64,000 nt of DNA from Thermothielavioides terrestris NRRL 8126 (Eukaryota > Ascomycota > Sordariomycetes > Sordariales > Chaetomiaceae): the NCBI RefSeq assembly GCF_000226115.1, contig NC_016460.1:1922001-1986000 (forward strand). Direction: 5' to 3'. Shown here in pieces: positions 21,290 to 32,317 of the stretch. Under the pieces are notes generated by a model. It saw nothing but the letters and a program-made list of their open reading frames with translations. It was not told the DNA's origin and made no database searches. Made by a program: the position numbers and the translations under genes. The stretch's first letter is position 1. Every line of letters starts with the position of its first letter.

Positions 21290-22406
21290 AGGCTGTGATG
21301 AGTTTGGGAAATGGAGCCTGGCGCCCGATCCAGGCGCTCAGCCCCCCGATAGCGCCGAGAATACCAGCCACAGTCACAGCCACCGCCATCACCAGCCACC
21401 AGCCACCAGCCACCAACTCGGTGGAAGCCACCGTTTCTTGCGGTTCTCGATCACCAATACCCGAGGGCTGAAGGAAAAAAAAGCGGGGATTTTCGCAGCG
21501 GTACAAAATCGCCGGATTATCTCCGACACACCAACTTACACCAAACTCTGTTAGTGCAAGATTAAACTTCAAATATCTTAGCAACTACTTAACTAAAGTT
21601 GATAAAACTTTAAGAGGATATATTTTTAATACAATGGCTCTTTATTTCAAAATCTAACTTTAGTTAGTTTAAAATAGGGTTAGGGATATATATATATATA
21701 TATATATATTTATAAAATTTCTTATTGAAGCGAAGCTTCAAGACGAGACCTTGCGCTAGGTACTGTGTACACAGTGTAAGCGAAGTCGGAGGCTTTGCTT
21801 CATTTACCAGGCCTTTTCGACAGAGTTTGTACACAGTGTAAGCGAAGTCGGAGGCTTTGCTTCATTTACCAGGCCTTTTCGACAGAGTTTCTCGTGCGTG
21901 GATTGGATGCCACACCAAGCCTTACCGTATTAGGCTAAAGCTTTCCCCTTTTAAGACATCTCTACTACAGTGTCAATTCTATACCTCTATAAAGTGGTGA
22001 TAACTAGGCTCTAACTTTGTTGTCAGCTTATAGAAGATATAGAAACATTAATGGCTACTTGACATAGTTCGAAAATATAGTGTTGTAGACGCTATTGAGA
22101 ATGTTGGCGACGTCGTGGTGGTGTGGCGTTGTGGCTGAACTACGCCCTTACCTAGGTAGGCAAGGCGAGCTATCGCTTCGGCCAGCTTCGCTTCACCACT
22201 TGCTGGGGCGTGGCACAGCCAAGGTCTCGTAGGTTAGGGTTATCTATGGTTGTCCGGTTGAAAGTGCCTCTCTTTCCTTCTCGGAGAGAGGGCGACGAAA
22301 ATCCCCACTTTTTCTTCAGCCCTTGGGTAATCCGATCTCCCATCATAATTGATCTCCCATCGCACCTGCGAAAATACCAGCAGTCAGTTAGTTGATTACT
22401 GCGACG
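21290..22406. other. AT-rich, repeat-containing intergenic region
   Basis: This stretch includes an AT-rich island (about 21540-21730) with a TTAGGG-like word followed by an (AT)n microsatellite near 21690-21715. It also has a 62-bp tandem duplication (listed separately) and a solitary arm of the family-C inverted repeat at about 22296-22328. A minus-strand frame with one hydrophobic stretch (21147-21584) overlaps the kinase start and derives from repeated GTGGCTGG-like words, so it is not supported. No gene was found. Confidence 0.6.
21767..21890. repeat. Perfect 62-bp tandem duplication (2 units)
   Basis: Units at 21767-21828 and 21829-21890 are identical. Each starts GTACACAGTGTAAGCGAAG and ends CGACAGAGTTT. 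Perfect identity implies a recent duplication. Confidence 0.95.
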
Positions 22407-23257
22407 CGACCCCAGTAAAATGACTACACAGTTCCAGTAGAATGACTACACGCGTCAGGGTGGCCCGTGCGCCACCACCAAAAGGTTATCCTTAAAGAGG
22501 TCCCGCCAAGACTAATTTCGGAGACTGCCGCGTACAAGTATTTACAAATCGCCAAGGGGTAAGCGGGGCCGCGACGACGTCGAGCAACATCAACGACATC
22601 AACGACGAACAATCGTAAAGACTCGTTGCAACAACTTTACGAAACCTCAACCAAATCAAAAAAAAAGAAAACGAAGTTAACCCTCATCCTAACCTTGATC
22701 CTCACCCTAACTATAACCCTCACCCTAACCAGCGGGGGGCTGGCGCCGCCCCCCGCACCCCCGGTGAACTAACCCGTGGCTAACCCATGGCGATAGTGCA
22801 AACCCCTTGGCGGTCTTGGCGGGGTACTGACGCTGTAAAAACATTGCCGACAATTGGCCGAAATTAGTCTTGGCGGGACCTCTTTAAGATCCAGCCACCA
22901 AAATCGGGGAGCACAAGTCGACATAGCCCCTAGCCAATGCATCACCATAGAAAACGCCTATACGCCTACAGGATATACGTATCGTAAATGCTCAATGTTG
23001 AAGCCCTGTCGAGGAGCTTTAAATAGAGGATTTTCTTTCGTAGTTTGGCCTAGTATTAGGCAAGCAATTGAGGGTTGCTTTGTGGTAGTCGCTTTTGTCG
23101 TTGGGAGTGACGCGTGACTCCGGTACTGTACCTAGGTACTTACCGTGGGGCGGCGTGGTGATGCGCGCTACAGTGGAGAATTTTGATGGTGGCGCACGGG
23201 CCACACCTTCGCGTCTAGTCATTCTACTGGAACTGTGTAGTCATTTTACTGGGGTCG
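22407..23257. mobile_element. Element D: about 850-bp unit with 77-bp inverted termini, hosting a family-A MITE
   Basis: The left terminus (about 22407-22483: CGACCCCAGTAAAATGACTA through GGCCCGTGCGCCACC) is repeated in inverted orientation at about 23181-23257, with few mismatches. Each arm contains two copies of a TGACTACA-type word around CAGTTCCAGTAGAA. The third family-A MITE (22492-22887) sits just inside the left arm, so without it the element would be about 455 bp. No coding frame of note is present, so this is likely a non-autonomous DNA transposon or foldback element. Target duplication is unclear. Confidence 0.7.
22492..22887 (-). mobile_element. MITE family A, copy 3 (inverted, inside element D)
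   Basis: This 396-bp copy has the same TTAAAGAGGTCCCGCC termini, inverted relative to copies 1 and 2: the CAATTGTCGGCAATG block lies at its right end. The interior telomere-like segment is more extensive here (CCCTAACTATAACCCTCACC), and this copy is more GC-rich than the others. The flanks are unrelated to those of copies 1 and 2, which supports TTAA-to-TTAA as the mobile unit. Confidence 0.85.
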
Positions 23258-23305
23258 ACTGCGACGGGGCAAGTTTAGATTTCAAGACTGCATTCTATCT
23301 CGGTC

Positions 23306-24824
23306 TCAAACCTCTGTCCCGCACCCGGGAACACGAGGAGTCTCGTCAGGGCCCTCAGGCTCAGGAATCGGCGTCGAGCTCCGCTCGGCCGCCCATGGCC
23401 CCAGAGCAGCTCGCCTCTCCATCCGCCTCCGCCACGGTCGGTACACAAACACCGAGCCCACACCGACGAGCAGGAAGATGCCGCAGATACAACCACCGAT
23501 GATGTCGTAGTTGTCGCCGATGGCGCTGACGCCGTCCCAGAACCTGCCCTCAGGCTTGGCCACGTTCTGCACCAGCGACAAGATCTGGATGATGCCGATG
23601 AAGGCCGAGACAAACACGGTGATGCCGGTCAGCACGATGGAGTAGTACAGGATGGCGACAGGGTCCCTGGAGAAGGCTTTGGAGGTGTACAGGGCCATCA
23701 TCAGGGCGCCGTCAGCCGTGTCCAGCAGGCACATGCCAGCTGCGCAGGGTCAGTCTTGGCCTCCACACGGGGAGCATCTCCTCAGCAATAAGGCAGGCGG
23801 TGGGTGGCACGCACCTGTAAACAGAACCGGAAAAATCAAAATCACCCACATGCTCGTCCCCTGCGCGGCCTGGATGCTCGCGATGCCCAGAATGGCAATC
23901 TCCGAGCTGGTATCAAACCCCAGCCCGAACAGAATCCCCAGCGGAAACATCTTCCACGGCCGATCCACCATCCTGAACAGCTTCCGGAACACGTGCGCCA
24001 TGAACCCGGGCCCATCCAGCTGCAGCGCCGCCACATGCCGCCGCTGCTCCTCCTCCTCCTCTTGTTCCTCCCCAGCACCGTCCCCCTCGCCCTCGCGAAC
24101 CACGCTCTCCGGGCCATCCACCCCTCCATCCCTTTCCCGCCGGCGCTCCCTCAACAAGCCCCTCAACCTCCCCACCAACCGCCAGAGCACCCACCCATTA
24201 CCGAGACACAGCAGCAGCAGGAACGCCGCCGACACGCTCGTCCCAATGATCCCGCCGACGCGCTGGAACCCGCCGAACCGCTCGCGCAGCGCGCCCGCCG
24301 TGGCCGCCACCGCCACGCACGTGGCCAGCACGACGGTCGAGTGGCCGAGGCTGAAGAAGGTCCCCACGGCGACGGGCCGCCGCTGCTTGTGGTCACTGCC
24401 GCCGGCGCCGCCGCCGGTGGCGATCAGGCGGCGCGTGGTCAGGTCGATGGCCGCGATGTGGTCGGCGTCGAGGGCGTGGCGGAGGCCGAGCGTGTAGGCC
24501 AGCGCGGCGGGGGTGATGAGGGCGGGGTGGGAGTCTGGGGGATTTAGTTTTTTTTGTCAGTCGTTCACCGCGCGGGGAAGGTGGGATAGGGGTTGGGGAG
24601 GGGGGTTGGGAGGGAGGTGGCAAAGGGGTTGGTTTTGTAGGGGGTAGGAAGGGCAACGTACGCAGGACAATGCCGGCGACGGCCCAGACGACGACGTTGG
24701 CGAGGACCAGCAGGCCGATCAGGCGCAGAGCGGGGGGCGGGATGGCGGCGAGGTAGCGTGGCAGGCGCCAGGTGGGGAGCCATTTTGGTCGAGAGAGGCA
24801 CACGCGCAGGCGGGAGAGGAACAT
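23306..24824 (-). CDS. NiCoT-family nickel/cobalt transporter
   Basis: This is a high-affinity Ni2+/Co2+ permease in the HoxN/NixA family, which in fungi typically feeds urease. Three exons are inferred (24824-24662, 24534-23815, 23739-23306; introns of 127 and 75 bp), giving 438 aa. The family signature RHALDADHI (residues 73-81, helix II) is intact. The other conserved blocks are also present: FSLGHSTVV, LGFDTSSEIAIL and CLLDTADGALM. About eight membrane helices are visible. A long acidic/Arg-rich cytosolic loop with a run of glutamates sits mid-protein, and the short C-terminal tail is Pro/Glu-rich. An upstream in-frame ATG at 24941 is less likely, because MFLSRLRV is the better start. Confidence 0.92.
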
Positions 24825-25926
24825 GGCGCGCGGGCGTATGGGCCGGTTGTTGGGTAGGGTCGTGAGGGGGTAAAGATGAGTTGGTGAATGCACGAGGAAT
24901 TGCAAAATAGCAAAAGAAGAAAAGGGACGGGAGGTTGTCATGTGTAGTGGCTCGGCGGCGGGGAGACGCAGAACCCATGCTCGCAGACCATATTATGATT
25001 TCAACTCAGAGCCGGTTAGTTATACAGCGTCTACTTCTCTGATACAGATCCTTGGCAGCCCGCATGACCCTCTCTCTACCTCCGCGACATGCGAGCTTTT
25101 ATCTTCTAGGCGTGCATTTGGTGCTACTTTGTGATAAGGCTTATCTTTGACAATGTTGGCGTTGGTTATGCCATTGTGTTTGCAAGCACAGGGCGAAAGT
25201 GGGTCCAAATGCTCGAAACCCTCAGTCTCAGATGGGCGCAACCAAGCAACAGATCAGTGTAACTAAATGGCATCTAGCGTACCCAAGGGCGAAAGGAAAA
25301 ATGGGGATTTTCATTGGCGAAAGGTGCTTTTACCCGAGGGCAAAGAAGGAAAAAAAAAAAAAAAAAAAACAAGAGGGCTGCGAAAATCCCCACCTTTCCT
25401 CTTGCCCTCGGGGAATAGCTCGGCATCTGTGTGTAGGGAGGCAACCTGAAGCAAAAAGGAGCCGTCTAGCAGCCATTTGAGGATGAGGAGGACGGTCAAT
25501 ATACGTGGTTAGGTGGTGACAGATTGAAGCCAAATCATAACTGCCTATGGATACACTACCACACAATAGACTTCTCATGTTTCAATTACAGAGAAACACA
25601 CCCCGCGATAGCTTCACTTCGTTAACGGCTAGGTAGGATTATAGAGCTATCTACGGGGCCTTTTCTCCTGCAGTGACACAGACACACACCCCCAAATTGA
25701 ATACCTTACATTACATTTGCCTGTTCAGTTGCTCAGTGGCTTGCAACCCTTGTGCCAGTATAGTGGTTCCAACAGACTAATCCTCAGCTCCATGCCGCTC
25801 GGCATGAACGGTCAATCATACTCCGGCGGATTGCCCACTCTTTATGACACCAATCTCACCTCTCTCTACCGCGGTCAAACAGCGTACCTTAGACAATCGC
25901 AACCAGGCCGTCGAACAGCCGTCTCC
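24825..25926. other. Intergenic with family-C inverted repeat
   Basis: About 1.1 kb between the transporter start and the regulator stop. It contains the family-C hairpin (listed separately) and an A20 tract at 25350-25369. No gene is supported. Confidence 0.5.
25281..25414. repeat. Family-C inverted repeat (hairpin/MITE-like)
   Basis: The left arm (25281-25312: ACCCAAGGGCGAAAGG through GGGGATTTTC) pairs with the right arm (25381-25414: CGAAAATCCCCACC through CCCTCGGGG). The loop of about 68 bp includes an A20 run and a second CCCGAGGGCAAAG word. Related single arms occur at about 21479-21497, 22296-22328 and 33817-33860, so this is a dispersed family. Confidence 0.65.
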
Positions 25927-28879
25927 TCAGTTCTCTCCACCTTCCTCTGGACCCAGGTCCGGAAGTTCGCCACGCTTCAGCTGCGTAAAGGCTCTTGCCA
26001 GACCTCGGCATAACGGCCGCCAGGCGGCCTGGTTCATCAAGGTCTTCGTGGCATCGCCGAGGAGGATCGCCTGGCTGTTGGGGCCTCGCAGGCGACCAAC
26101 ACCCGTGATATAGATTTCCGCCTCGGCGCCGGACGCTATCCACTTCTCCACGTCCCGCCTCTCCGCCAGCTTGTCCAGCCCTATCACCGTGCCTCGCTGC
26201 TGCGGCGCGCTCGGACTCGCTCCCTCGGGCTGCTGCGATCGATCCCGATCCCGATCCCGCGGCGGCCCTGGAGCGAGATGCGCGTACAGCCAGATGTAGC
26301 ACACGGAGACGCACAGATTTAGGGCGTCGTAGCAGGCAAAGCGCCGGGCGTTGCGGAGCTCGGAGAAGATGACGGCCGCGTGCCAGAGACACTTGCGTGC
26401 CCCGGCGCGGTCGCGGTGGAAGAACCGCCCCATGTGCGCTTTTGCCCTTGCCATCCCGGCCTGGTCCGTTTGCCAGCCGGTGGCACGGTATAGCGTCGCG
26501 AGTGGGACGAGCCTCAAGATGGCTAGTACGTGGACAACCAGGTCTGTTGTTGGGTGTCGGCTACCAAGATGGGTGTACGCCTCCGTGTCGATGGTTTCAT
26601 CTACGAACGATCTCTCGTCCGGAGAATCCCTGGGCGACAGGGGTACGCTTGATGGCGGCAGGGGCCCAGCGCGTTCATCGTCCGGCTCGCCTGGATTCGA
26701 AAATATCGACCGTAACATCCTCGACGAACGCGATTGACGGCTGCGCAGCCGGTCATCTACGTAAAGTTCCAGCACGCGGATCCTCCGTCTAAAGTGATCC
26801 GGTGGTGACGAGGTGGCAGTGACCCCGAGTAGGGAGTCCTCACGCGAGTCGCGGACTGGATCGAGGACACGCTGACGAGCAGCCGTGCCCGAGCCGCCAG
26901 TAAATTTACTCCGCCACTCTTCAGCGCTCTGACATTGCCAGAGTGCGGGGTCGCAAGGTGGCTCGTGAACGAAGTCGGTGATGTTGAAGAGGGGTGGCTG
27001 GTCCAAGAAGACGTAGCCGAGACATTCCAACGCTGCCATCCGATCAATGTTAGTAACCGGGGAATGATTCGAGTTTCCACAAGCTTACCGTGCACGCAAT
27101 ATATGAGGCGTCTATTTGACTCCGCCGACAGCCACGCTTGCCATTCGTCATGTGGCTTTTGAGTGACCGCACGGTCAACGCATTCGCCCCGCTCGTGGTG
27201 CGATGTCAAGGCGCGCAGCCCGCTGACGAGCGCGCTTCTCTCAAACTGCGACGTGACGAGGCCCATCTTGGTACCGGCGAAGAAGTGGAGGACGTGGCGC
27301 AGAAAGAGACTCTGCGGGAGAAAGGGGCCGGTCCACTTTGATCGTGGCGGAATCTGGAGCCCAGGTCAGTTGCGATTAAGGAGGGAGAAGGAAGCAACAG
27401 ATATCGAAAGTGCCGAAACCTACGTGAATCTTGATCGCCCTGTCCAGCAGCTCTCGCAACACCAACCCGTATTCGCAGGCATCCCGGACCTCGGAGTATT
27501 GGCTCCCCACAGCCGCGACGGCGGTGAGCAGGATCCACGGCAAGTTGTCGTCTCTCAGCCTGGAAGGGTGCAGGAACGGAAACTTGGGATCGAAGTATTC
27601 CAGGTAGAGCTCGACGAAGGCGTGGAGGAGCTCGGTGCTGATGAACCGGCACGAATCGCACTCCCGCTCGCGGTAGTAGAAGGCGCGTATGTCTTCAATG
27701 GCGCGGCCGGGAACCCGATAGATGTGACCAAAGAGCTCGGCCTCAGCTACGTAGAGTTGATCCGGAGAAGCGGCGGGAAACTCCGGACAAGGCGCCCTCT
27801 TGTGCGCGGGGCTCTGGCGGCGGTCCCCAAGCTGCTGGCGGTGTGGATGGGGGTGGGAAGCCGGGCTCCCAGAGCTATCTTCGGTTTGAATCGACATGTG
27901 GATTGAAGCTGGCCCACCGCCATCTTGCGGTTGGTACCATTGGCCGGTGGGTTCGAAACTAGAGATGCCGACCTGGTGGTGGCCGAACATCCCCAGCTCT
28001 GTGGCTGTCGACAAGAACGGGAATCCCATGATCATCGGGTCTACCAGGTCTAACCCCAGCGTCCAAGGGTCGTGACCGCCAAGTCCGAAGGACCACGAAT
28101 CCGAACCCCAGGCCAGTCCATCAAGCGTGGAGGAAGAGGTGGGCGGATCGAGGCCAGTTGACACGCCCAGTAAATCACCCGACGAAGGCGTAGGGGCATG
28201 AGCCACCACCGACGATGAATCCGAATACTGCAACACTCGCCGAGGAGAGTTTAGAACCGGGTGCGCGTTCACATCAGCGTTCTCTGCGCGGGGTTCCTCC
28301 GTCTGACAGTCATCACGAGTCTGGCCTGCACAAAGGTTCTCATCAATTTCGTTCGAAGCCGCCGCAGCATCTTGGGGACGTGCGTGTATCTTACCTCCAT
28401 CCGAGTCGTCATCCACGACGGCCGGGGGAGTGACCAATGCGGCACCGGCCTCGCCGGACGGCCCGCCCCGCCGGTACTCGCAGCCATGACCCCGCCGGAC
28501 ACATCGGGAACAGGGCAGTCCGCCGTCGCAGCGCTGCTTCAGCCTGGCACAGCGCACGCATGCCAGCTGAGCGCGTCGCGGATGCTCGGGCCAGTCGGCA
28601 TGAGCGTGATGCGTCCCCCAGTGGCGGAGCAGAGAGTCCCTTCAGAGTTCAGACAAGGCGCCCATCAGGGGAAAAAGAAAGGAAAGCGGATGTAGGGGGG
28701 CTCAATTGCCCTGCTTAGGGGCTTGCTCTCTCTTACCTTCGCGGGAACGCTTTGGAGCACGCGCTACAGTGAAACGGCTTCGCGCCGGAGTGCCGGAGCA
28801 GATGGCGGTTGCGGTGCTCCTTGCGCTGGAACGTCTCCCCGCAATGCCCGCAGGAGAGTGATTCGGCGCGGGGCGGCAT
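25927..28879 (-). CDS. C2H2 plus Zn2Cys6 transcription factor with fungal-specific domain
   Basis: This is a nuclear DNA-binding regulator. Four exons are inferred (28879-28737, 28639-27424, 27353-27089, 27032-25927; introns of 97, 70 and 56 bp), giving 909 aa. Two C2H2 fingers (C10/C13/H26/H30 and C38/C41/H54/H58) are followed directly by a Zn2Cys6 cluster (C75, C78, C85, C91, C94, C101; CX2CX6CX5CX2CX6C). The second C2H2 finger only forms once the first intron is removed, which supports that splice. A Ser/Pro/Gly-rich middle follows. The fungal-specific regulatory region (HAFVELYLEYFDPKFPFLHP, then ESNRRLIYCVH, LFNITDF) fills the rest. The gene is divergent from the P450 gene across an 800-bp spacer, so it is a candidate pathway-specific activator of the P450, MBL and FAD-monooxygenase genes. 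Confidence 0.9.
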
Positions 28880-29676
28880 TACACAGTATGTGCGAGCACG
28901 AGAGGGAAACAAGTGGCCCTTCCCGCAGCTCCTGGCATGGACCGACCGGTCATCGAGAAGCTGTGGGATGCAGGCTGATGCGGATCACGGATGTGGTGGA
29001 GCATCGGTGCCATGGTGGAGAGGTGGGTGGATGACATTCCGCCCCTGAGACGCTAAGCCTAAAGGGCCATGATGCCAGCTCCGTAGCCCTCCTTCCCTTC
29101 CCACCCTCTTTCCCCGTGATGATACACCGAGGTTCGTGGGCACATGTTCACGTTGTCGCGTGACCCCCGAACCTCAACGGGCCGGCGTGATGGTGATGTC
29201 TCCGCCATCGGCTCCCCACCCCCACCGCAGCCGACACGCTCCCTTGGACCCACGAGTACTCCGTCCACATTCACTTGCAAGCCCACAAGTAAACTGTAAT
29301 CTGTATGGAATACTGTAGATCAATGCAGTTACCCCATACCCCGCATTCCCATCGGCAAACAGGCAATTCGCTACCGCGCTGTCGGCGCACGCGCTCCGCG
29401 TCCCGAGTCCCCTTTCCGGGAGCCAAGTGCTTTGCACCCAACCACGGTAAAGGAGCTACAAGTTGAAACTCGAGGCTCCGCGGGTGGCGAGCGAAGATGA
29501 ACTACAAAAACTGGGCTCAGTGGGGAGCCGGTCCATTGCCATTCAAATAACAACCTAGAACGCCGGGCCCCTCCCCGCCCTTTCATGATTCATGACTTCC
29601 GTGACGTCTTTCTGTTAAAACAGTGGGCGTTGAGCTCGCCTATTCATCTGGGAAACCCCCAACTAGCTACTGCAAA
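28880..29676. promoter_or_regulatory. Divergent intergenic region between regulator and P450
   Basis: About 800 bp separate the divergent starts of the zinc-finger regulator (28879) and the P450 (29677). I see no uORF or repeat that stands out. Its shared position makes it the natural place for autoregulatory and target sites. That is inference. Confidence 0.4.
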
Positions 29677-31598
29677 ATGTTCCATCACGATTTGTTGTCC
29701 CGGGCGATGTCTCTTGCGCGGGAACGCCCGGGGGTCCTATTCCTGGCGGTCGCCCTCGCGTCCTTGGTGCTGCGGGCCGTATACCTCTTATATCTCCATC
29801 CGTTAGCCTCGTTCCGCGGCCCCCGTCGAGCGGCGCTTTCAGAATGGTGGCTCTATTCGGTGGCCAAGACCGGTCGGCCAGAAGAGATCCTGGAGCAGCT
29901 GCATCGAAAGTACAGTATGTGTCCCTGCCCAGTGTGTGTGTATGTGTGTGTTGCGCAGTTGGCGCTTATAGCCTCCGGGCCATTCACAGATACGCGAGCC
30001 CTCCGAATCGGCCCTAATGAGCTTCACCTGTCCGACTCGACCCTCTACCACACCGTGTACTCCCAGGGCCACTCCTTTGCCAAACATGCGCACTTCTATG
30101 ACGCCTTCGGAACCGTTCCTTCGCTGTTCCTGGAGCGGGACCGCGACCGGCACCGACAAAGACGCAAGGCCCTCGGCAGATTCTTTTCCAAGGCGTCCAT
30201 CCGTGGCATGCAGCGACTTCTGTCCGCCAAGGTAGAGGCGCTGTGTGACCTGATATCAGCCAAGGCAAATGAGGGCCCTGTGAACTTCTACAATGCCGCC
30301 AGGTGTGTGCTGGAGACCCTGGCGATTGCCTCGGTTAGAGTTCCCTTGCTGATCTATGCCCAGATGCATGACGGTGGATATCATCTCGGACCTCTCCTTA
30401 GGGCAGTCTTTCAACCTGATGGATGACGCAAAAGCGAACGACTTCGCCGCAGATTATCTCCATGTATTCAACCTGGTCGCTGAGTCGATCTGGGACTTCA
30501 TGTACATCCCCCTCGCTCGGCGGGCTGCGGGCATGATTCCGCCAGCCCTCGCAGCATGGATAGGGGGGCCAGTCTCGCACTTCGCACGGTTCATGAAGGT
30601 ACGGTACAGGCAGAAACACTCCGAGACCGCTCTGTCGGGCGTTGTGCTGACAGTATCCTTCCTCGAGGTAATCCGATCTACCGTGGCGCGGTTCAAGCAT
30701 GCAAAGGCTACGGGAAAGCCATTCGAACATGAGGTCGTCTTGGAGGCGCTCTCCGAGCTTCCCGACGAGGAGATGGTCATAGAGGCCGTTGATCTCCTCG
30801 TAGCAGGCTCCGACACCACCGCAACCACGCTTGCTGTTGCCTTGCACCAGTTAGCCCGCAACCAACAGGCGCATACGGCCCTGGAGAATGAGATTCGCCA
30901 GGCCAAGCTCGAGACGGCCGCGGATTACGATCTGACCTCTCTCGAGCAGCTCCCGTATCTGGTGAGTTCTATTACCAACACTCCACACGAGTTTTGCCGT
31001 TGAGCAGTCTGACCTGGGCAGTCTGCTTGCGTGAAAGAAGCACTTCGCTTCGCAATGGCAGTGCCCGGCCGCTTGCCTCGCGTGGTTCCTCCGCCACGAC
31101 CGGGTGCGGGCCCGCTTACGGTCGACGGGCAGGTTATTCCCCCTGGGGTACGTATCCTACCAACCAAGGCTCGCTTCTCTTTCCCCCCAATGCGCTGAGC
31201 AAAATCATCGGTAGACCGTCGTCGGTATTTCCGCGTACACGGTCCATTTCGACGAGAAGATATGGGGCGCCGACGCCCGAGAGTTCCGCCCAGAGCGGTG
31301 GCTCGAGCCGGGAGCAAAAGAACTTGACAAATATCTAGTGACTTTCTCAAAAGGGGTGAGGCAATGTTTGGGAATAAAGTAAGTTCCGAATACATAACCC
31401 CTTGCGTCCGGGCAGGGCAGCGTGCTTAGATGACACAGTTTAGCGTACGCCGAGCTCACGCTGGCGTTGGCTATGTTGACGGCCCGGTTTGATTTCACCC
31501 CGGATGATACTATGAGTAAGGAGGACGTTGAGGTCATTGACAATTTCACCGCCGGGTTCAGGGGCTCGGGGCCTCGGCTCAAGTTTTCCAACTTGTGA
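29677..31598 (+). CDS. Cytochrome P450 monooxygenase
   Basis: This is an ER-anchored haem monooxygenase. Seven exons are inferred (29677-29914, 29990-30302, 30364-30598, 30668-30961, 31022-31147, 31215-31378, 31439-31598), giving 509 aa. The six introns are 60-75 bp, and the third (30599-30667) is in frame. The N-terminal anchor is about residues 17-40 (VLFLAVALASLVLRAVYLLY). Conserved elements: IGPNELH, I-helix AGSDTT (308-313), ExxR as EALR (366-369), FRPERW, and the haem-binding loop FSKGVRQCLGI (Cys453). All catalytic motifs are intact, and length is normal for a fungal class II P450. The substrate cannot be told from sequence. The neighbouring regulator, hydrolase and flavin monooxygenase suggest one oxidative pathway. 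Confidence 0.92.
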
Positions 31599-32317
31599 GT
31601 CCAGAGTGCTTGGGTATTACAAAGAAACAAACATGTGAAGGAGAAGGGGAAGGGAGAAGGGGACAAGGAAGAACACGGGCAAGGAGATTGAATCTAGAAG
31701 AACCAGCGTTTGCTCTTGACCTGTGCAATGCATTTCCTCCGTCGAATTTAGTGCTCAACACTACAGAACCATTGGCATGCTGCTTTTATTGATTTTCTCC
31801 GCCTTGAACTGCAAGAGCAGACCCGGGTCCCCTATCACTTAGACTAGAAACAGAGCAAGACACGAAGCAGGGTGGAAGCAGTGGATCGGCCGACTTTCGC
31901 GAACAAGCACGGCATCCGGGAACTTGAAGAAGGATAGGGGTAATCATTTGATCGGAATACTCCGGGGTCATGTTCGTTGGCAGGGCCACGAAACCGATAG
32001 TGCGGTCCTGCGCAGCTACCCCGGGCCCGAGGAACATGCGGGGCCCCGGATTTTCTCCCCGCAAACATCGGCAGAGAGAAACGGCTGTTGATCGGAACCT
32101 ACCTATCCTTGTTGTCGTTGAGCATGGCTTCTTCCAAGGGGGTGTGTTCCCGCCGCAAACCCCGCCGGGATCCCCACACAACCCGGTGCGCCGCTTCTCA
32201 TCATGCATTAAGAACAAGCCCAGCTCCTTACGGCCCTGGCCGGGGCCCGGCATGGTTCCAGGAAAGGGAACGAGTCCACACAACAGGCCGACAGCCGTAG
32301 CGAAGCCGCCATCCAAT
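31599..32317. other. Intergenic between P450 and MBL genes
   Basis: About 720 bp, used as 3' flank of the P450 and promoter of the hydrolase gene. No additional gene or repeat recognised. Confidence 0.5.

Noticed and set aside
21147..21584. Minus-strand frame with one hydrophobic stretch upstream of the kinase
   Set aside because: The hydrophobic part comes from repeated GTGGCTGG-like words; the frame overlaps the kinase N-terminus in another frame.
22233..22750. TTAGGG/CCCTAA-like words suggesting a telomere or internal telomere block
   Set aside because: Only short, imperfect runs, mostly inside family-A MITE copies; no tandem array.
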